A stretch of DNA of 64,000 nucleotides from Sideroxyarcus sp043826585 (GTDB lineage Bacteria; Pseudomonadota; Gammaproteobacteria; Burkholderiales; Gallionellaceae), in contig JBDRPZ010000046.1 in the NCBI GenBank assembly GCA_043826585.1, forward strand, positions 1 through 64,000, in the 5' to 3' direction. Of the stretch, positions 10,881 to 19,674 are shown in pieces. A program made the translations under genes and the position numbers. Each line of letters begins with the position of its first letter. The stretch's first letter is position 1. Below the pieces are notes generated by a model. It was not told the origin of the DNA. It did no database searches and was given only the letters and a program-made list of their open reading frames with translations.

Positions 10881-12437
10881 ATGACTACGCTCGCCGATCA
10901 GCGCCGTTTGATCGATGCACTGCAAAGGATGCATGCGGCACAGGTGATCGAAACCCACATCTCATGGGTGCTGCTGATCGGTGGATATGCCTACAAGATC
11001 AAGAAAGCCATAGACCTCGGTTTTCTTAACTACCTTGAACTGTCATCACGAGCACATTTCTGTTCGGAAGAATTGCGTCTGAATCGACGCACTGCGCCCG
11101 ATCTCTATCTTGAAGTGGTCAATATAGGCGGCAGCGTGGAGGCGCCGCAGCTCGGTGTGCAGCCCGCCATCGAATACGCGGTGAAGATGCGTCGCTTTGC
11201 GGATGATGCATTGATGGATGTGCGCTTGCGGCAGGGCGCTATTGCTCCATCGCATATCGACGCGCTGGCAGGCGTCGTGGCGCGTTTCCACGAGCAGGCA
11301 GCCGAACTCGATCCGCATTCCTCCTTCGGTACTGCAGACACCATCCGCGCAGTAGCGATGCAGAACTTCGAGCAGATGCGCGCATTGCTGAGCGATGAAG
11401 CCGACCTGCGACTGCTTGCTTCACTTGAGCAGCAAACAGACAGGGAATGGCAATCATGTGTCGCATCCTTCGAGTCGCGCCGCGGTGACGGCTACGTGCG
11501 TGAATGCCATGGCGATCTGCATCTGGGCAATATCGCGCTCATCGGGGATGCGCCTGTGCCTTTTGATTGCATCGAGTTCTCGCCTGAACTGCATTGGATA
11601 GACGTGATGGACGAAGTTGCGTTCACCATGATGGATATGCTGTATCACGGTCGCTCTGATCTTGCGTGGCGCTATCTGAATGCGTATCTGCAAATAACGG
11701 GCGACTATGCGGGCATGGGGGTGATGCGTTTCTATCTGGCCTACCGAGCGGCGGTGCGCGCCAAGATCGAGGCGATCAATGCCGGCCAGTCAGCGGGTAG
11801 TTTGCGGGTGCGCCATCTGCAGGCATGCAGGACGCATCTTGCGCTGGGACAAAGATGCCTGGCCGGGCGTTATCCCGCCCTGATCATCACGCATGGCCTG
11901 CCCGGTTGCGGCAAGACCACCTTTGCGCAATACGTACTGGAGAATCTCGGCGCGGTGCGCATCCGCTCAGATGTCGAACGCAAAAGGATGTACGGACTGT
12001 CGGCGCTGGAAGGCAGCCGCAAACTGCAAGTGGACATCTACAGCAAGGATGCGACGACACGGACCTACGGCAGGCTGCTGGATCTGGCACGCGACCTGCT
12101 GGCGGCCGGCTATCCGGTGGTGGTGGATGCCGCTTTTCTGCAGCGTGAAGAGCGGAAGATGTTCGGCAGTTTGGCGCGCGAACTTGGTGTGCCATTTGCA
12201 ATCGCCACGCTGGAAGCGGACGAGTACACATTGCGTACCCGACTTCGCAAGCGCCGTCATGATGCATCGGAGGCCGATGTGAAGGTGCTGGAGAAGCTGC
12301 AGGCGGTGCAACAGCCGTTGGCTGAAGAAGAGCTGAAAGTCGCGTTGCGATTCAATACGGCGCTACCGCCGCAGTCCGGGAAGAATGCAAATGGCTGGGC
12401 GGAATTATTAAAGTTTGTTTGCATGCTTGAACCATGA
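10881..12437 (+). CDS. phosphotransferase-like / P-loop kinase two-domain protein
   Basis: The N-terminal half (about 1-325) is an aminoglycoside-phosphotransferase-like fold. It has the catalytic loop H-G-D-L-H-x2-N at residues 210-217 and a downstream metal-binding Asp in the I-D-V-M-D segment. The C-terminal half is an AAA_33/zeta-toxin-like kinase with Walker A G-L-P-G-C-G-K-T-T at 339-347. Both halves therefore look able to bind ATP. I start at the ATG at 10881, two bases after hslR; an ATG at 10860 would overlap hslR. The family is widespread in proteobacteria but its substrate is not established, and antibiotic resistance should not be assumed. Confidence 0.88.
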   Translation: MTTLADQRRLIDALQRMHAAQVIETHISWVLLIGGYAYKIKKAIDLGFLNYLELSSRAHFCSEELRLNRRTAPDLYLEVVNIGGSVEAPQLGVQPAIEYAVKMRRFADDALMDVRLRQGAIAPSHIDALAGVVARFHEQAAELDPHSSFGTADTIRAVAMQNFEQMRALLSDEADLRLLASLEQQTDREWQSCVASFESRRGDGYVRECHGDLHLGNIALIGDAPVPFDCIEFSPELHWIDVMDEVAFTMMDMLYHGRSDLAWRYLNAYLQITGDYAGMGVMRFYLAYRAAVRAKIEAINAGQSAGSLRVRHLQACRTHLALGQRCLAGRYPALIITHGLPGCGKTTFAQYVLENLGAVRIRSDVERKRMYGLSALEGSRKLQVDIYSKDATTRTYGRLLDLARDLLAAGYPVVVDAAFLQREERKMFGSLARELGVPFAIATLEADEYTLRTRLRKRRHDASEADVKVLEKLQAVQQPLAEEELKVALRFNTALPPQSGKNANGWAELLKFVCMLEP

Positions 12438-12499
12438 GCGAAGACTGATAGCATGCACTGGCCGTTGAATGACAGGTCGATCCAATAGGGGGCATAAAA

Positions 12500-12925
12500 A
12501 TGGCGATAGCATGGCGTGAGCAACTGAGTGTCGGCAACAACATCATCGACGAGGATCACAAATACCTGATCGAGATCATCAACAAGGTCGAGGTTTGTCT
12601 GGCAAGGAAGGATATGGCCGCGCTGAAAGCGGAGCTGACGCGCCTGCATGATTACTCACTGTTGCATTTCGACCGGGAAGAAAAGATCGCCACCGCGGTG
12701 GGTTATGAACAGACGCCCGGCTTGCAACAGTCGCATCAGTCGTTGATGGAAAAACTGGGCAAGATGCAGTCGGATTTCGTGAATGCGGAACAGACCTGGT
12801 CGCCCGAGCTGACCAAGGGCTTCGCCGATTTCCTTCGCAACTGGCTGATCGACCATGTCATCAAGGAAGACCTGCTGATGAAGCCGGTCCTGCAGAAGCA
12901 CTCCCCCGCCTTCTCTCCCCGGTAG
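12500..12925 (+). CDS. bacteriohemerythrin-like protein with an altered iron site
   Basis: This 141-residue four-helix protein belongs to the hemerythrin family, which binds oxygen or senses it through a di-iron centre. Visible ligands are His20, His56 and Glu60 (H-x3-E), His79, His119 and Asp124 (H-x4-D). The usual H-x3-H pair on helix three is here L-x3-H: Leu75 stands where the first histidine is expected, with the preceding G-Y in register. One iron may therefore be five-coordinate, open or absent. The gene is single-domain and convergent with a GGDEF gene four bases away. It has no signal peptide, so it should be cytosolic. Confidence 0.9.
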   Translation: MAIAWREQLSVGNNIIDEDHKYLIEIINKVEVCLARKDMAALKAELTRLHDYSLLHFDREEKIATAVGYEQTPGLQQSHQSLMEKLGKMQSDFVNAEQTWSPELTKGFADFLRNWLIDHVIKEDLLMKPVLQKHSPAFSPR

Positions 12926-12928
12926 GTT

Positions 12929-14620
12929 TCAGCGTCCCGCTTTGCAGTTGTACATCGCCTGATCGGCGGCCGCGATCAGTGTCGAGGCGGTGCTTCCGTC
13001 CTGCGGGAACCGGCTGACGCCGATGCTGCCGCCGGACAGCAGCTCGATATCGCGATACGGAATGGGCATCGCCAGTGATGTTCTCACCTTGTGCACCATT
13101 TGCGCGATCAAGTCTTCAGTCCATTCACCCTCGAACAGGATGATGAACTCGTCACCGCCCAGTCGGGCCGCTGTGTCGGACGCGCGCAGCAAGGCTCGCA
13201 GACGTTTGGCCACAGCTTTCAACACCTCGTCTCCGGCCGCGTGGCCGTGCGTATCGTTGATGGTCTTGAAGTTGTCGAGATCGATGAACAGCAATAGCAA
13301 TTGCTCGTTCTGCCTCTTTGCCCGCTCCAGCGCGTGTTCGAGCCTGTCGAGGAACATGCGCCGGTTGGGCAACCCGGTCAGGCTGTCGTGGCTGGCCAGA
13401 TGATCCAGCATCTCCTGCTGGAACTGCAGGTCTTCGATCTGATTCTGGATCTGCTTCTCCATCTGCACGATGCTGTGCGCCAGCTCGCCGATCTCATCGT
13501 TGCGTTCCACCGGTAACGAACCGATCTTGCCGTCGACCGAGAATCGCCTCACTTCCTCCACGATGCGATACAGGGGGCGGTTGAAGGCGCGCGCCAGAAA
13601 GATCGCCAGCAACACCGACAGCGCGCTGAAACTCAATACGATGCCAAAGATGATCGAGGCGAGCTGCTGACTTTCCGACAATACGCTCGCCAACGGTTGC
13701 GACAGGCCGAGGATGAAACCGTCGCCACCTTCCATTCCCTGAATGGCTTTTTGGTCGAAAGCGGCGACCAACGGCTCGGGATCGGAAGCGAGGTTGGAGG
13801 TGACAAGATGGAGCTCCGTGTTCTGCGAGCCATTCAGTAAAGGGGCGACAGCGGGGAATTCGTCTTGAACACGCGCTTCTTGCCCGCGGTCGAAAGCAAA
13901 GCTGCGTGACGGGTCCGGATGGATCAGGTAGTCGCCCTGCTTGTTTGCCAGATACAGCTTCAGCTCCGGCGGCAGGTCGGCGGCCAATTGTGCGAACAGT
14001 CCCTGCAGGTCCACATTGATCACGACCAGGCCGATGGCGTGACTTGCATCATAGACCGGGGCGCAGACCTGCAGCACTGGGCGGTGTTCCCCCGCATGCG
14101 CGCCGACTTCATGATTGATCATGGCGCGCGAGACATGGATGCTTCCCGGCGGAAGCCGCAGCGTCTCGAACACATAGGGATAGTGCCCCTTTTCCTGCAG
14201 GTCGTCGCCGGTGATGGGCAACAGGGTGCCCATGCCGCGATCTATCCGTATGCGTTCCATCCCGTGATTGGCAGATTCGATCAGACGTATCTGGAAATAC
14301 GCCGGATTCACCGACATCAGCCCCTCGAACAGTTTCGCGACGTTCTTTTCGCTGAGCGCCTGGAAGCCGGGCGTGCTGCGTTGCAGGATGCGCGGTGCCT
14401 GCGGATGTTGCGCGATCAGTCGCACGTCGGCCTTCACGTCATTCAGGGCCACCGTCACTTGCCGCATCAATACATGTGTCGCCGTTTGCAGGCGTTCCTC
14501 GGAGGACTTGATCAACTGTTCGCGGCTGGCCTGATAGGCGAAGTAACCGGTCAGGCCGGTGCCGAGCAGGCCGACCATGACCAGCACCAGCCCGAGACGC
14601 CAGGCGATGGGGAACCTCAT
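12929..14620 (-). CDS. dCache-HAMP-GGDEF diguanylate cyclase
   Basis: This is a membrane sensor that makes cyclic di-GMP. The 563 residues comprise an N-terminal helix (about 7-30), a large periplasmic region resembling a double Cache domain, a second helix, a HAMP linker, a short coiled coil and a GGDEF domain. The active site is at residues 488-492 and an RxxD inhibitory site lies five residues before it. The ATG at 14620 overlaps the stop codon of the upstream PotD-like gene by four bases, so the two proteins are probably made together. That arrangement suggests the binding protein presents a ligand to this cyclase. There is no EAL domain. Confidence 0.92.
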   Translation of the reverse strand: MRFPIAWRLGLVLVMVGLLGTGLTGYFAYQASREQLIKSSEERLQTATHVLMRQVTVALNDVKADVRLIAQHPQAPRILQRSTPGFQALSEKNVAKLFEGLMSVNPAYFQIRLIESANHGMERIRIDRGMGTLLPITGDDLQEKGHYPYVFETLRLPPGSIHVSRAMINHEVGAHAGEHRPVLQVCAPVYDASHAIGLVVINVDLQGLFAQLAADLPPELKLYLANKQGDYLIHPDPSRSFAFDRGQEARVQDEFPAVAPLLNGSQNTELHLVTSNLASDPEPLVAAFDQKAIQGMEGGDGFILGLSQPLASVLSESQQLASIIFGIVLSFSALSVLLAIFLARAFNRPLYRIVEEVRRFSVDGKIGSLPVERNDEIGELAHSIVQMEKQIQNQIEDLQFQQEMLDHLASHDSLTGLPNRRMFLDRLEHALERAKRQNEQLLLLFIDLDNFKTINDTHGHAAGDEVLKAVAKRLRALLRASDTAARLGGDEFIILFEGEWTEDLIAQMVHKVRTSLAMPIPYRDIELLSGGSIGVSRFPQDGSTASTLIAAADQAMYNCKAGR

Positions 14621-15714
14621 GGTGCCAATACCCGCGACAGGCGATCGCCGGAGCGGATGCGCGACCAAAGCTTCTCGCGCCAGGCGGTATCTTCCGGTGG
14701 CTGCAGCCATACCGACTTGCCCTTGGGCTGGCCGTTGTCTCCATCGTCCAAAGTATTGGACAAGCCTTGTCGCTCGACCAGAAGACGGCTGGCCTGTGCG
14801 CCGAGCAAGTGGTCTATCCAGGCATGCGCCAGTGCCGTGTCATGTGCATCGCGCGTGATGCTCCAGCAATCCAGCCACGCCAGTGCACCTTCCCGCGGGA
14901 TCACGTATCCGATGTCGGCACCGGCTTGCTTGAGCAGATGCACCTGCTGCATGCCGTAGTTGGCGAACATCAATGCGGCACCGTGACGCAGGAACAGCTG
15001 TGTCGATTCTTCCGGCTGCGAGTAGAAGCCGAGCGCATTGCGCCGCAGTTCGATGAGGCGTTCGGATGCGCGCGGGAAATCCTTGGGCGAGATGTGGAAC
15101 GGGGAGGAGAGTCGCAGCGATTGTGCTGCCAGCGAGAAATTGTGCGTACCGCCGTCATAGGCGATCACCTTGCCGCGATGGCGCTTGTCCCAGAGTGCAT
15201 CGATAGAGCGGGGCGGTGTGCTGAACTGTTTGCGGTCATAGATCAGCCCCATCTGCGCATAGGTGAAAGGAATGGCGTAGGCCTTGCCGTTGCGCATCAG
15301 GCCGGGGATGGCGGCCAGGTCGCGAAAGCGGGCCAGCTGCTGGCGTGTGTTGGGAATGTTTTCCGGATGGAGCGGCTGCACCAGATTGGTCGCGAGGTAG
15401 CGTTGCAGCTCGGCGGCGTTGACGGCGAACACATCAAAGCTATGGGTGTTGATCTTCTCCCATAGCGAGGCGTCCGAGGTGACGACGGTCAGCTCGATCC
15501 GCACATCATGCTGTTGCTCGAATGACTTCACTACTTCGGGTTCGGCATAACCGGGCCAGGCCAGCACGCGCAACACCGCCATGTCCGCCCATGCGGGCGA
15601 GACCACACTGCATAGCAGTAGCACAAAGGAAAAAAAGCGCCATGCGCCTGCGCGCGCAATGGAGTGAAGCGGAAAAGGGGAGGATCTCCAAATGGAAGAT
15701 GACTGCGCATGCAT
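14617..15714 (-). CDS. PotD-like periplasmic substrate-binding protein
   Basis: The 365-residue protein is exported (signal peptide ending about A-W-A, residue 43). It has the two-lobed fold of polyamine-binding proteins: an L-A-W-P-G-Y start, an I-P-F-T-Y-A-Q segment and G-A-L-A-W-L-D-C near the expected ligand-binding aspartate. No permease or ATPase gene adjoins it, so it is unlikely to be a transport component in this locus. Instead its stop overlaps the start of a GGDEF cyclase. I start at the ATG at 15714; a TTG at 15750 would give a longer leader. Spermidine, putrescine or another organic cation is a reasonable ligand guess. Confidence 0.85.
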   Translation of the reverse strand: MHAQSSSIWRSSPFPLHSIARAGAWRFFSFVLLLCSVVSPAWADMAVLRVLAWPGYAEPEVVKSFEQQHDVRIELTVVTSDASLWEKINTHSFDVFAVNAAELQRYLATNLVQPLHPENIPNTRQQLARFRDLAAIPGLMRNGKAYAIPFTYAQMGLIYDRKQFSTPPRSIDALWDKRHRGKVIAYDGGTHNFSLAAQSLRLSSPFHISPKDFPRASERLIELRRNALGFYSQPEESTQLFLRHGAALMFANYGMQQVHLLKQAGADIGYVIPREGALAWLDCWSITRDAHDTALAHAWIDHLLGAQASRLLVERQGLSNTLDDGDNGQPKGKSVWLQPPEDTAWREKLWSRIRSGDRLSRVLAP

Positions 15715-15804
15715 GGCCTGAACACTAAACCTTCGTCGGAGGTTGGTCAATAAACTATTGTTTGCAAATCACATACTTGCAACGTATTGGGGGAGGTTGG
15801 CGGT

Positions 15805-16992
15805 TCAGACCATAAAGCGTCGCGTGGCTTCGTTCAGGCTGTGTGCGGTGGCCACCATGCGCTCCGATTCACGTACGCAGAGCGAAGTGAGTTTGACCGT
15901 TTCCTCCGAGCCACTCTGGTTCTCCTCGATGCGCTTGAGTACCAGACCGACCAGCATCTGTTGATCGTCCGCCGCCTCGCGCACCGCTTCCACCGAGCTC
16001 TTCATGGCGGATGTCGCCTGTTCGATCTGCACGAAAGTCTCGGAGGAGAGTCTGGAAGCCTGCAGGCCATCGTGCACGGCATTGGCATTCTCTTCGGAGA
16101 TGCTGACCGTGGAGGCGACATCCGCACTTACCTGCTTGAGCACGGCATCGATGCGCTTGGTCGCCTGCGCCGCCTGCTCCGACAGTTTCCTGACTTCGTC
16201 CGCGACCACGGCGAAACCGCGACCCTGTTCGCCGGCACGCGCGGCTTCGATGGCGGCGTTGAGTGCCAGCAGATTGGTCTGCTCCGAGATCTCGCGTATG
16301 GCAGAGACGGCTGTCTCCACTTCTTTGGCACTTTTTTCCAGACTGGCGGCATTGGCGGAGATCTTGCGGCTGGCACCGTCCAGTACGGAGATGGCTTGTT
16401 CGGTCTTTGCCACCTGGCCAACGCCGTTTTGTACAAGTTTGTCCGCCGAAGCGGCACTGTTTCCGGCGGAGTCGGAAAGTTCAAGGATGGAACGCGAGGC
16501 ATCAGCCATACCGTTGATGACCTTGATGATCTCCTGCTCGTTCTGGCGATATTCCTGCATGCTGTTGCCGAGCGAACTCATCGAATCACCGATCTCGCGC
16601 GCCGTGGCATCGACCGTATCGGCGGAGGTGCTCATCTCTCCCAGTGTGGTGCGCAGGCCGGAAGCCATGGCATCGAATCCGCCGGTGATCTCGCCCAGCG
16701 TGTCGTTGCTGCGGATGCCGCAGCCCTCGCGCAAGTCGCCGCCGCGTATGCGCTCCGCCGCGACGGCGACCTTGCGCAGTTTGCCGATCAACAGCCATTC
16801 GAGCAGCATGTGATTGGAGATGCCTATCGTGATGCCGGCCACTATGCAGCCGGTGATGAACCAGCCCAGCATGCCGGGCTTCCATTCCACGAAGATGTTG
16901 GCGTAGAACGGGAAGACCAGGCCCATCAGCAGCCCGAAGCCGAGGAATGAATACTTCAGTTGCCTGAGTATGGAGGGTGGGTGATTCGCCAT
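15805..16992 (-). CDS. methyl-accepting chemotaxis protein without a periplasmic sensor domain
   Basis: This is a signalling receptor for a CheA/CheW array. Two membrane helices (about 15-33 and 41-62) are joined by only a few residues. A HAMP-like region (about 64-120) and a full cytoplasmic coiled coil follow. The hairpin tip, the most conserved part of the family, spans about 232-272 (E-Q-T-N-L-L-A-L-N-A-A-I-E-A-A-R-A-G-E). An AAGGA ribosome site precedes the ATG. With no large external loop it may sense something in the membrane or cytoplasm, such as redox state. No che genes are in the window. Confidence 0.93.
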   Translation of the reverse strand: MANHPPSILRQLKYSFLGFGLLMGLVFPFYANIFVEWKPGMLGWFITGCIVAGITIGISNHMLLEWLLIGKLRKVAVAAERIRGGDLREGCGIRSNDTLGEITGGFDAMASGLRTTLGEMSTSADTVDATAREIGDSMSSLGNSMQEYRQNEQEIIKVINGMADASRSILELSDSAGNSAASADKLVQNGVGQVAKTEQAISVLDGASRKISANAASLEKSAKEVETAVSAIREISEQTNLLALNAAIEAARAGEQGRGFAVVADEVRKLSEQAAQATKRIDAVLKQVSADVASTVSISEENANAVHDGLQASRLSSETFVQIEQATSAMKSSVEAVREAADDQQMLVGLVLKRIEENQSGSEETVKLTSLCVRESERMVATAHSLNEATRRFMV

Positions 16993-17092
16993 TACCGTCC
17001 TTTCTAAGAGAGCTCATGCGGCAGATTTTTTTGCAGCATAAGCCTGTTTCGGCAAGAAACAATAATGCTTTAGGGTGGGGGGAGCCCCTTCC

Positions 17093-19615
17093 TTAGTGGG
17101 GGCTGCCGAAGACCGGCAACTGTTGCAGGTTCGCTTCGAACGCGTCGATGGGCAGCGGCTTGCCGAGCAGATAGCCCTGGTAGGCCATGCAGCCGTTCTG
17201 GCGGAGGAAGGCGAGCTGTTCTTCTGTCTCCACGCCTTCTGCGATCACTTCGAGTTTGAAGTGGCTGGCCAGACTGATGATGGTCTGTACCATGGTCGCA
17301 TCGTCGATATCGCTGGTGATGTCGCGCACGAAACTCTGGTCGATCTTGATCTGGTCCAGCGGCAGTTGCTTGAGATAGGACAGCGAGGAATAGCCCGTGC
17401 CGAAATCATCCAACGACAATTGGATACCCAGTGCCTTCAATGCATGCATCTTGCCGATCACATCGGCCACGTCGCTCAGCACCACGCTCTCGGTCAGTTC
17501 CAGCTTCAGACGCGACGGGCTGACCTGGTACTTGTCGACCATATGCGCGACCAGTTGCACGAAGTCATGGCGTTTGAATTGTTGTGCGCTGACGTTGATG
17601 GCGAGCTTGAGATCGCGCGTGTTTTCGCGCGTACTCCAGGTCGCAAGTTGTTGGCACGCCGTCTCCAATACCCAGTTGCCGATGTCCTGTATCAGCGAAC
17701 TGTCTTCGGCGATGGGTATGAAACGCGCCGGCGAGATCATGCCGCGCTGCGGGTGGACCCAGCGTATCAATGCTTCCGCGCCCAGCGGACGCTGCTCGTT
17801 GTCCAGCTGCACCTGATAGTGCAACTGGAACTGGCCGTTGGGCAGGGCATGGCGCAATTCGGCTTCCAGTGCGGCGCGGCTCTCCACCGCGAACTGCATG
17901 GCGGGATCGAAGAAGCGCACGGCATTGCGCCCCGATTCCTTGGCCTGGTACATCGCCATGTCCGCATGTTTGAGCAGTTCGTCGACACTTTCCTGGTCGC
18001 CCTGGTAGAGACATACGCCTATGCTCGGCGAGCTGTGGTATTCGTTGGCATTGAGCTGATAGGGCTGGGACAGTGCGAGGCGTATCTTTTCGGCGATCAT
18101 GGCCGCCTTCTGTGACGCTTCGTTGGCATCCGCATCGATCTCCTCGATCAGGATCACGAACTCGTCCCCGCCGATGCGCGCCACCGTATCCATATCGCGC
18201 ACACAATGCTGCATGCGCTTGGCAACCTCGGTCAGGAACAGGTCGCCGTGGTCATGTCCCAGTGTGTCGTTCAGTGTCTTGAAACGATCCATATCCAGGA
18301 ACAGCAGCGCGCCGTGCAGATGGTTGCGTGCCGAGGCCGCAAGGGACTGTTGCAGCCGCTCCAGCAGGAAGCGGCGGTTGGGCAGCTTGGTCAGCGTGTC
18401 GTAGAAGGCCAGACTGAAGATCTCCTCTTCAGCCTGTTTGCGATTGGTGATGTCACTGAAGATCGCCACATACTCGGTCGTCTCGCCCTCGCGGTTCTTC
18501 ACCGCGGTGATGGTCAGCCACTTCGGATAGATCTGTCCGTTCTTGCGCTTGTCCCAGATCTCGCCGGTCCATGATCCGTTCTCCAGCAGATGTTTCCACA
18601 TCGCTGCGTAGAATTCGCTGCTGTGGCGTCCCGAACTCAATATGCGCGGATTCTTGCCCAGCACGTCCTCGGCGCTATACCCGGTGATGATCTGGAAGGC
18701 ATGATTGACGCGGATGATGTTGCCGTTGGCATCGGTGATCATGATCGCTTCATGGGTCTCGAAGGCGATGGCCGCGACGCGCAACTGACTTTCGGTCCGT
18801 TTGCGTTCCTCGATCTGCTGCGTCAGTAGCTTGTTGTTTTGCAGCGTCCTGGCTTCGATCTTTTTGGCTGTCTGCACGATCAGCCACAGCGCCAGGCTAT
18901 AGCCCGCCAGTCGCTGTACATGCCATCCCCACCACGGCCAGTCCCAGATACTGGAGTAAGCGAATGCGAGTGCAGCCGTAGACAGGATGAGGCACTGGAA
19001 GGAGAACAGCAGGTCCTCGGGTTTGTTCGAAGTGCGGTAGGTGAGATACAACCTCACGGCAGCAGCCAGCAGCAATGTCCCGCCGCAGATGTTCAAAGCT
19101 ACAGCAGTCGATGTGAACCTGCCCGATTCGAGCATGAGCGGGATATGTTCCGGCAGCAGTAGCGAATAACCGCCCAATACGAACGCGAGCAAGAGCGCCG
19201 CAGCAGGCCAATAGCGCAATGTCGGTTTGAATGCATGAGCCGGTAGCCAGACCAGCGCGAACAGCATGCCGCCGACGGCGGTCGCCAGACTGTGCAACCA
19301 GACGAACTGATTGCCGGCCTGCATCAGTGCATGCAGGCCATCCAGACAGCCCATGGCCAGCAATGCAGCAGCGACTTTGTAGTTGAAGCTGCCGCCTTCG
19401 CCTATCGCATTCAAGCGCAGCAGCAGATAAGCGACCATCACCGCGATGACCGAGCCCGCCATCTCGATCGCGCCGTGCAATGGCAGATTCGGCATCAGCA
19501 TGGTGCTGCCGAGGCCTTCCAGCACCATGCTGAGTGCTTGCACCAGCAGGCCGAAAGCGAAGACCGCGGCCATCAATATGCGCAAGCGTAAGGTTTCAGA
19601 GAGGGAGGTCGACAT
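17093..19615 (-). CDS. 7TM-PAS-GGDEF-EAL cyclic-di-GMP turnover protein
   Basis: The 840-residue membrane protein has an N-terminal block of about seven helices (10-250) like a MASE-type sensor. A PAS domain follows (about 278-395). The GGDEF domain has its motif at 482-486 and an RxxD site at 473-476. The EAL domain has E-A-L at 614-616 and keeps the D-D-F-G-T-G-Y-S-S and E-G-V-E-T-E motifs needed for phosphodiesterase activity. Both catalytic sites look intact, so it could make or degrade cyclic di-GMP. The ligand of the membrane block and of the PAS domain is not visible from sequence. Confidence 0.93.
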   Translation of the reverse strand: MSTSLSETLRLRILMAAVFAFGLLVQALSMVLEGLGSTMLMPNLPLHGAIEMAGSVIAVMVAYLLLRLNAIGEGGSFNYKVAAALLAMGCLDGLHALMQAGNQFVWLHSLATAVGGMLFALVWLPAHAFKPTLRYWPAAALLLAFVLGGYSLLLPEHIPLMLESGRFTSTAVALNICGGTLLLAAAVRLYLTYRTSNKPEDLLFSFQCLILSTAALAFAYSSIWDWPWWGWHVQRLAGYSLALWLIVQTAKKIEARTLQNNKLLTQQIEERKRTESQLRVAAIAFETHEAIMITDANGNIIRVNHAFQIITGYSAEDVLGKNPRILSSGRHSSEFYAAMWKHLLENGSWTGEIWDKRKNGQIYPKWLTITAVKNREGETTEYVAIFSDITNRKQAEEEIFSLAFYDTLTKLPNRRFLLERLQQSLAASARNHLHGALLFLDMDRFKTLNDTLGHDHGDLFLTEVAKRMQHCVRDMDTVARIGGDEFVILIEEIDADANEASQKAAMIAEKIRLALSQPYQLNANEYHSSPSIGVCLYQGDQESVDELLKHADMAMYQAKESGRNAVRFFDPAMQFAVESRAALEAELRHALPNGQFQLHYQVQLDNEQRPLGAEALIRWVHPQRGMISPARFIPIAEDSSLIQDIGNWVLETACQQLATWSTRENTRDLKLAINVSAQQFKRHDFVQLVAHMVDKYQVSPSRLKLELTESVVLSDVADVIGKMHALKALGIQLSLDDFGTGYSSLSYLKQLPLDQIKIDQSFVRDITSDIDDATMVQTIISLASHFKLEVIAEGVETEEQLAFLRQNGCMAYQGYLLGKPLPIDAFEANLQQLPVFGSPH

Positions 19616-19674
19616 GGGGCACTTGAGAGTGTCGGTACGTAACCCTAACTACACCTGGGGGATTTGTCTATGAC

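Noticed and set aside
14620..14710. Longer N terminus of the dCache-GGDEF gene starting at 14710
   Set aside because: It would overlap the PotD-like gene by 94 bases and add a basic leader before the membrane helix. The ATGA overlap at 14620 is the better start.
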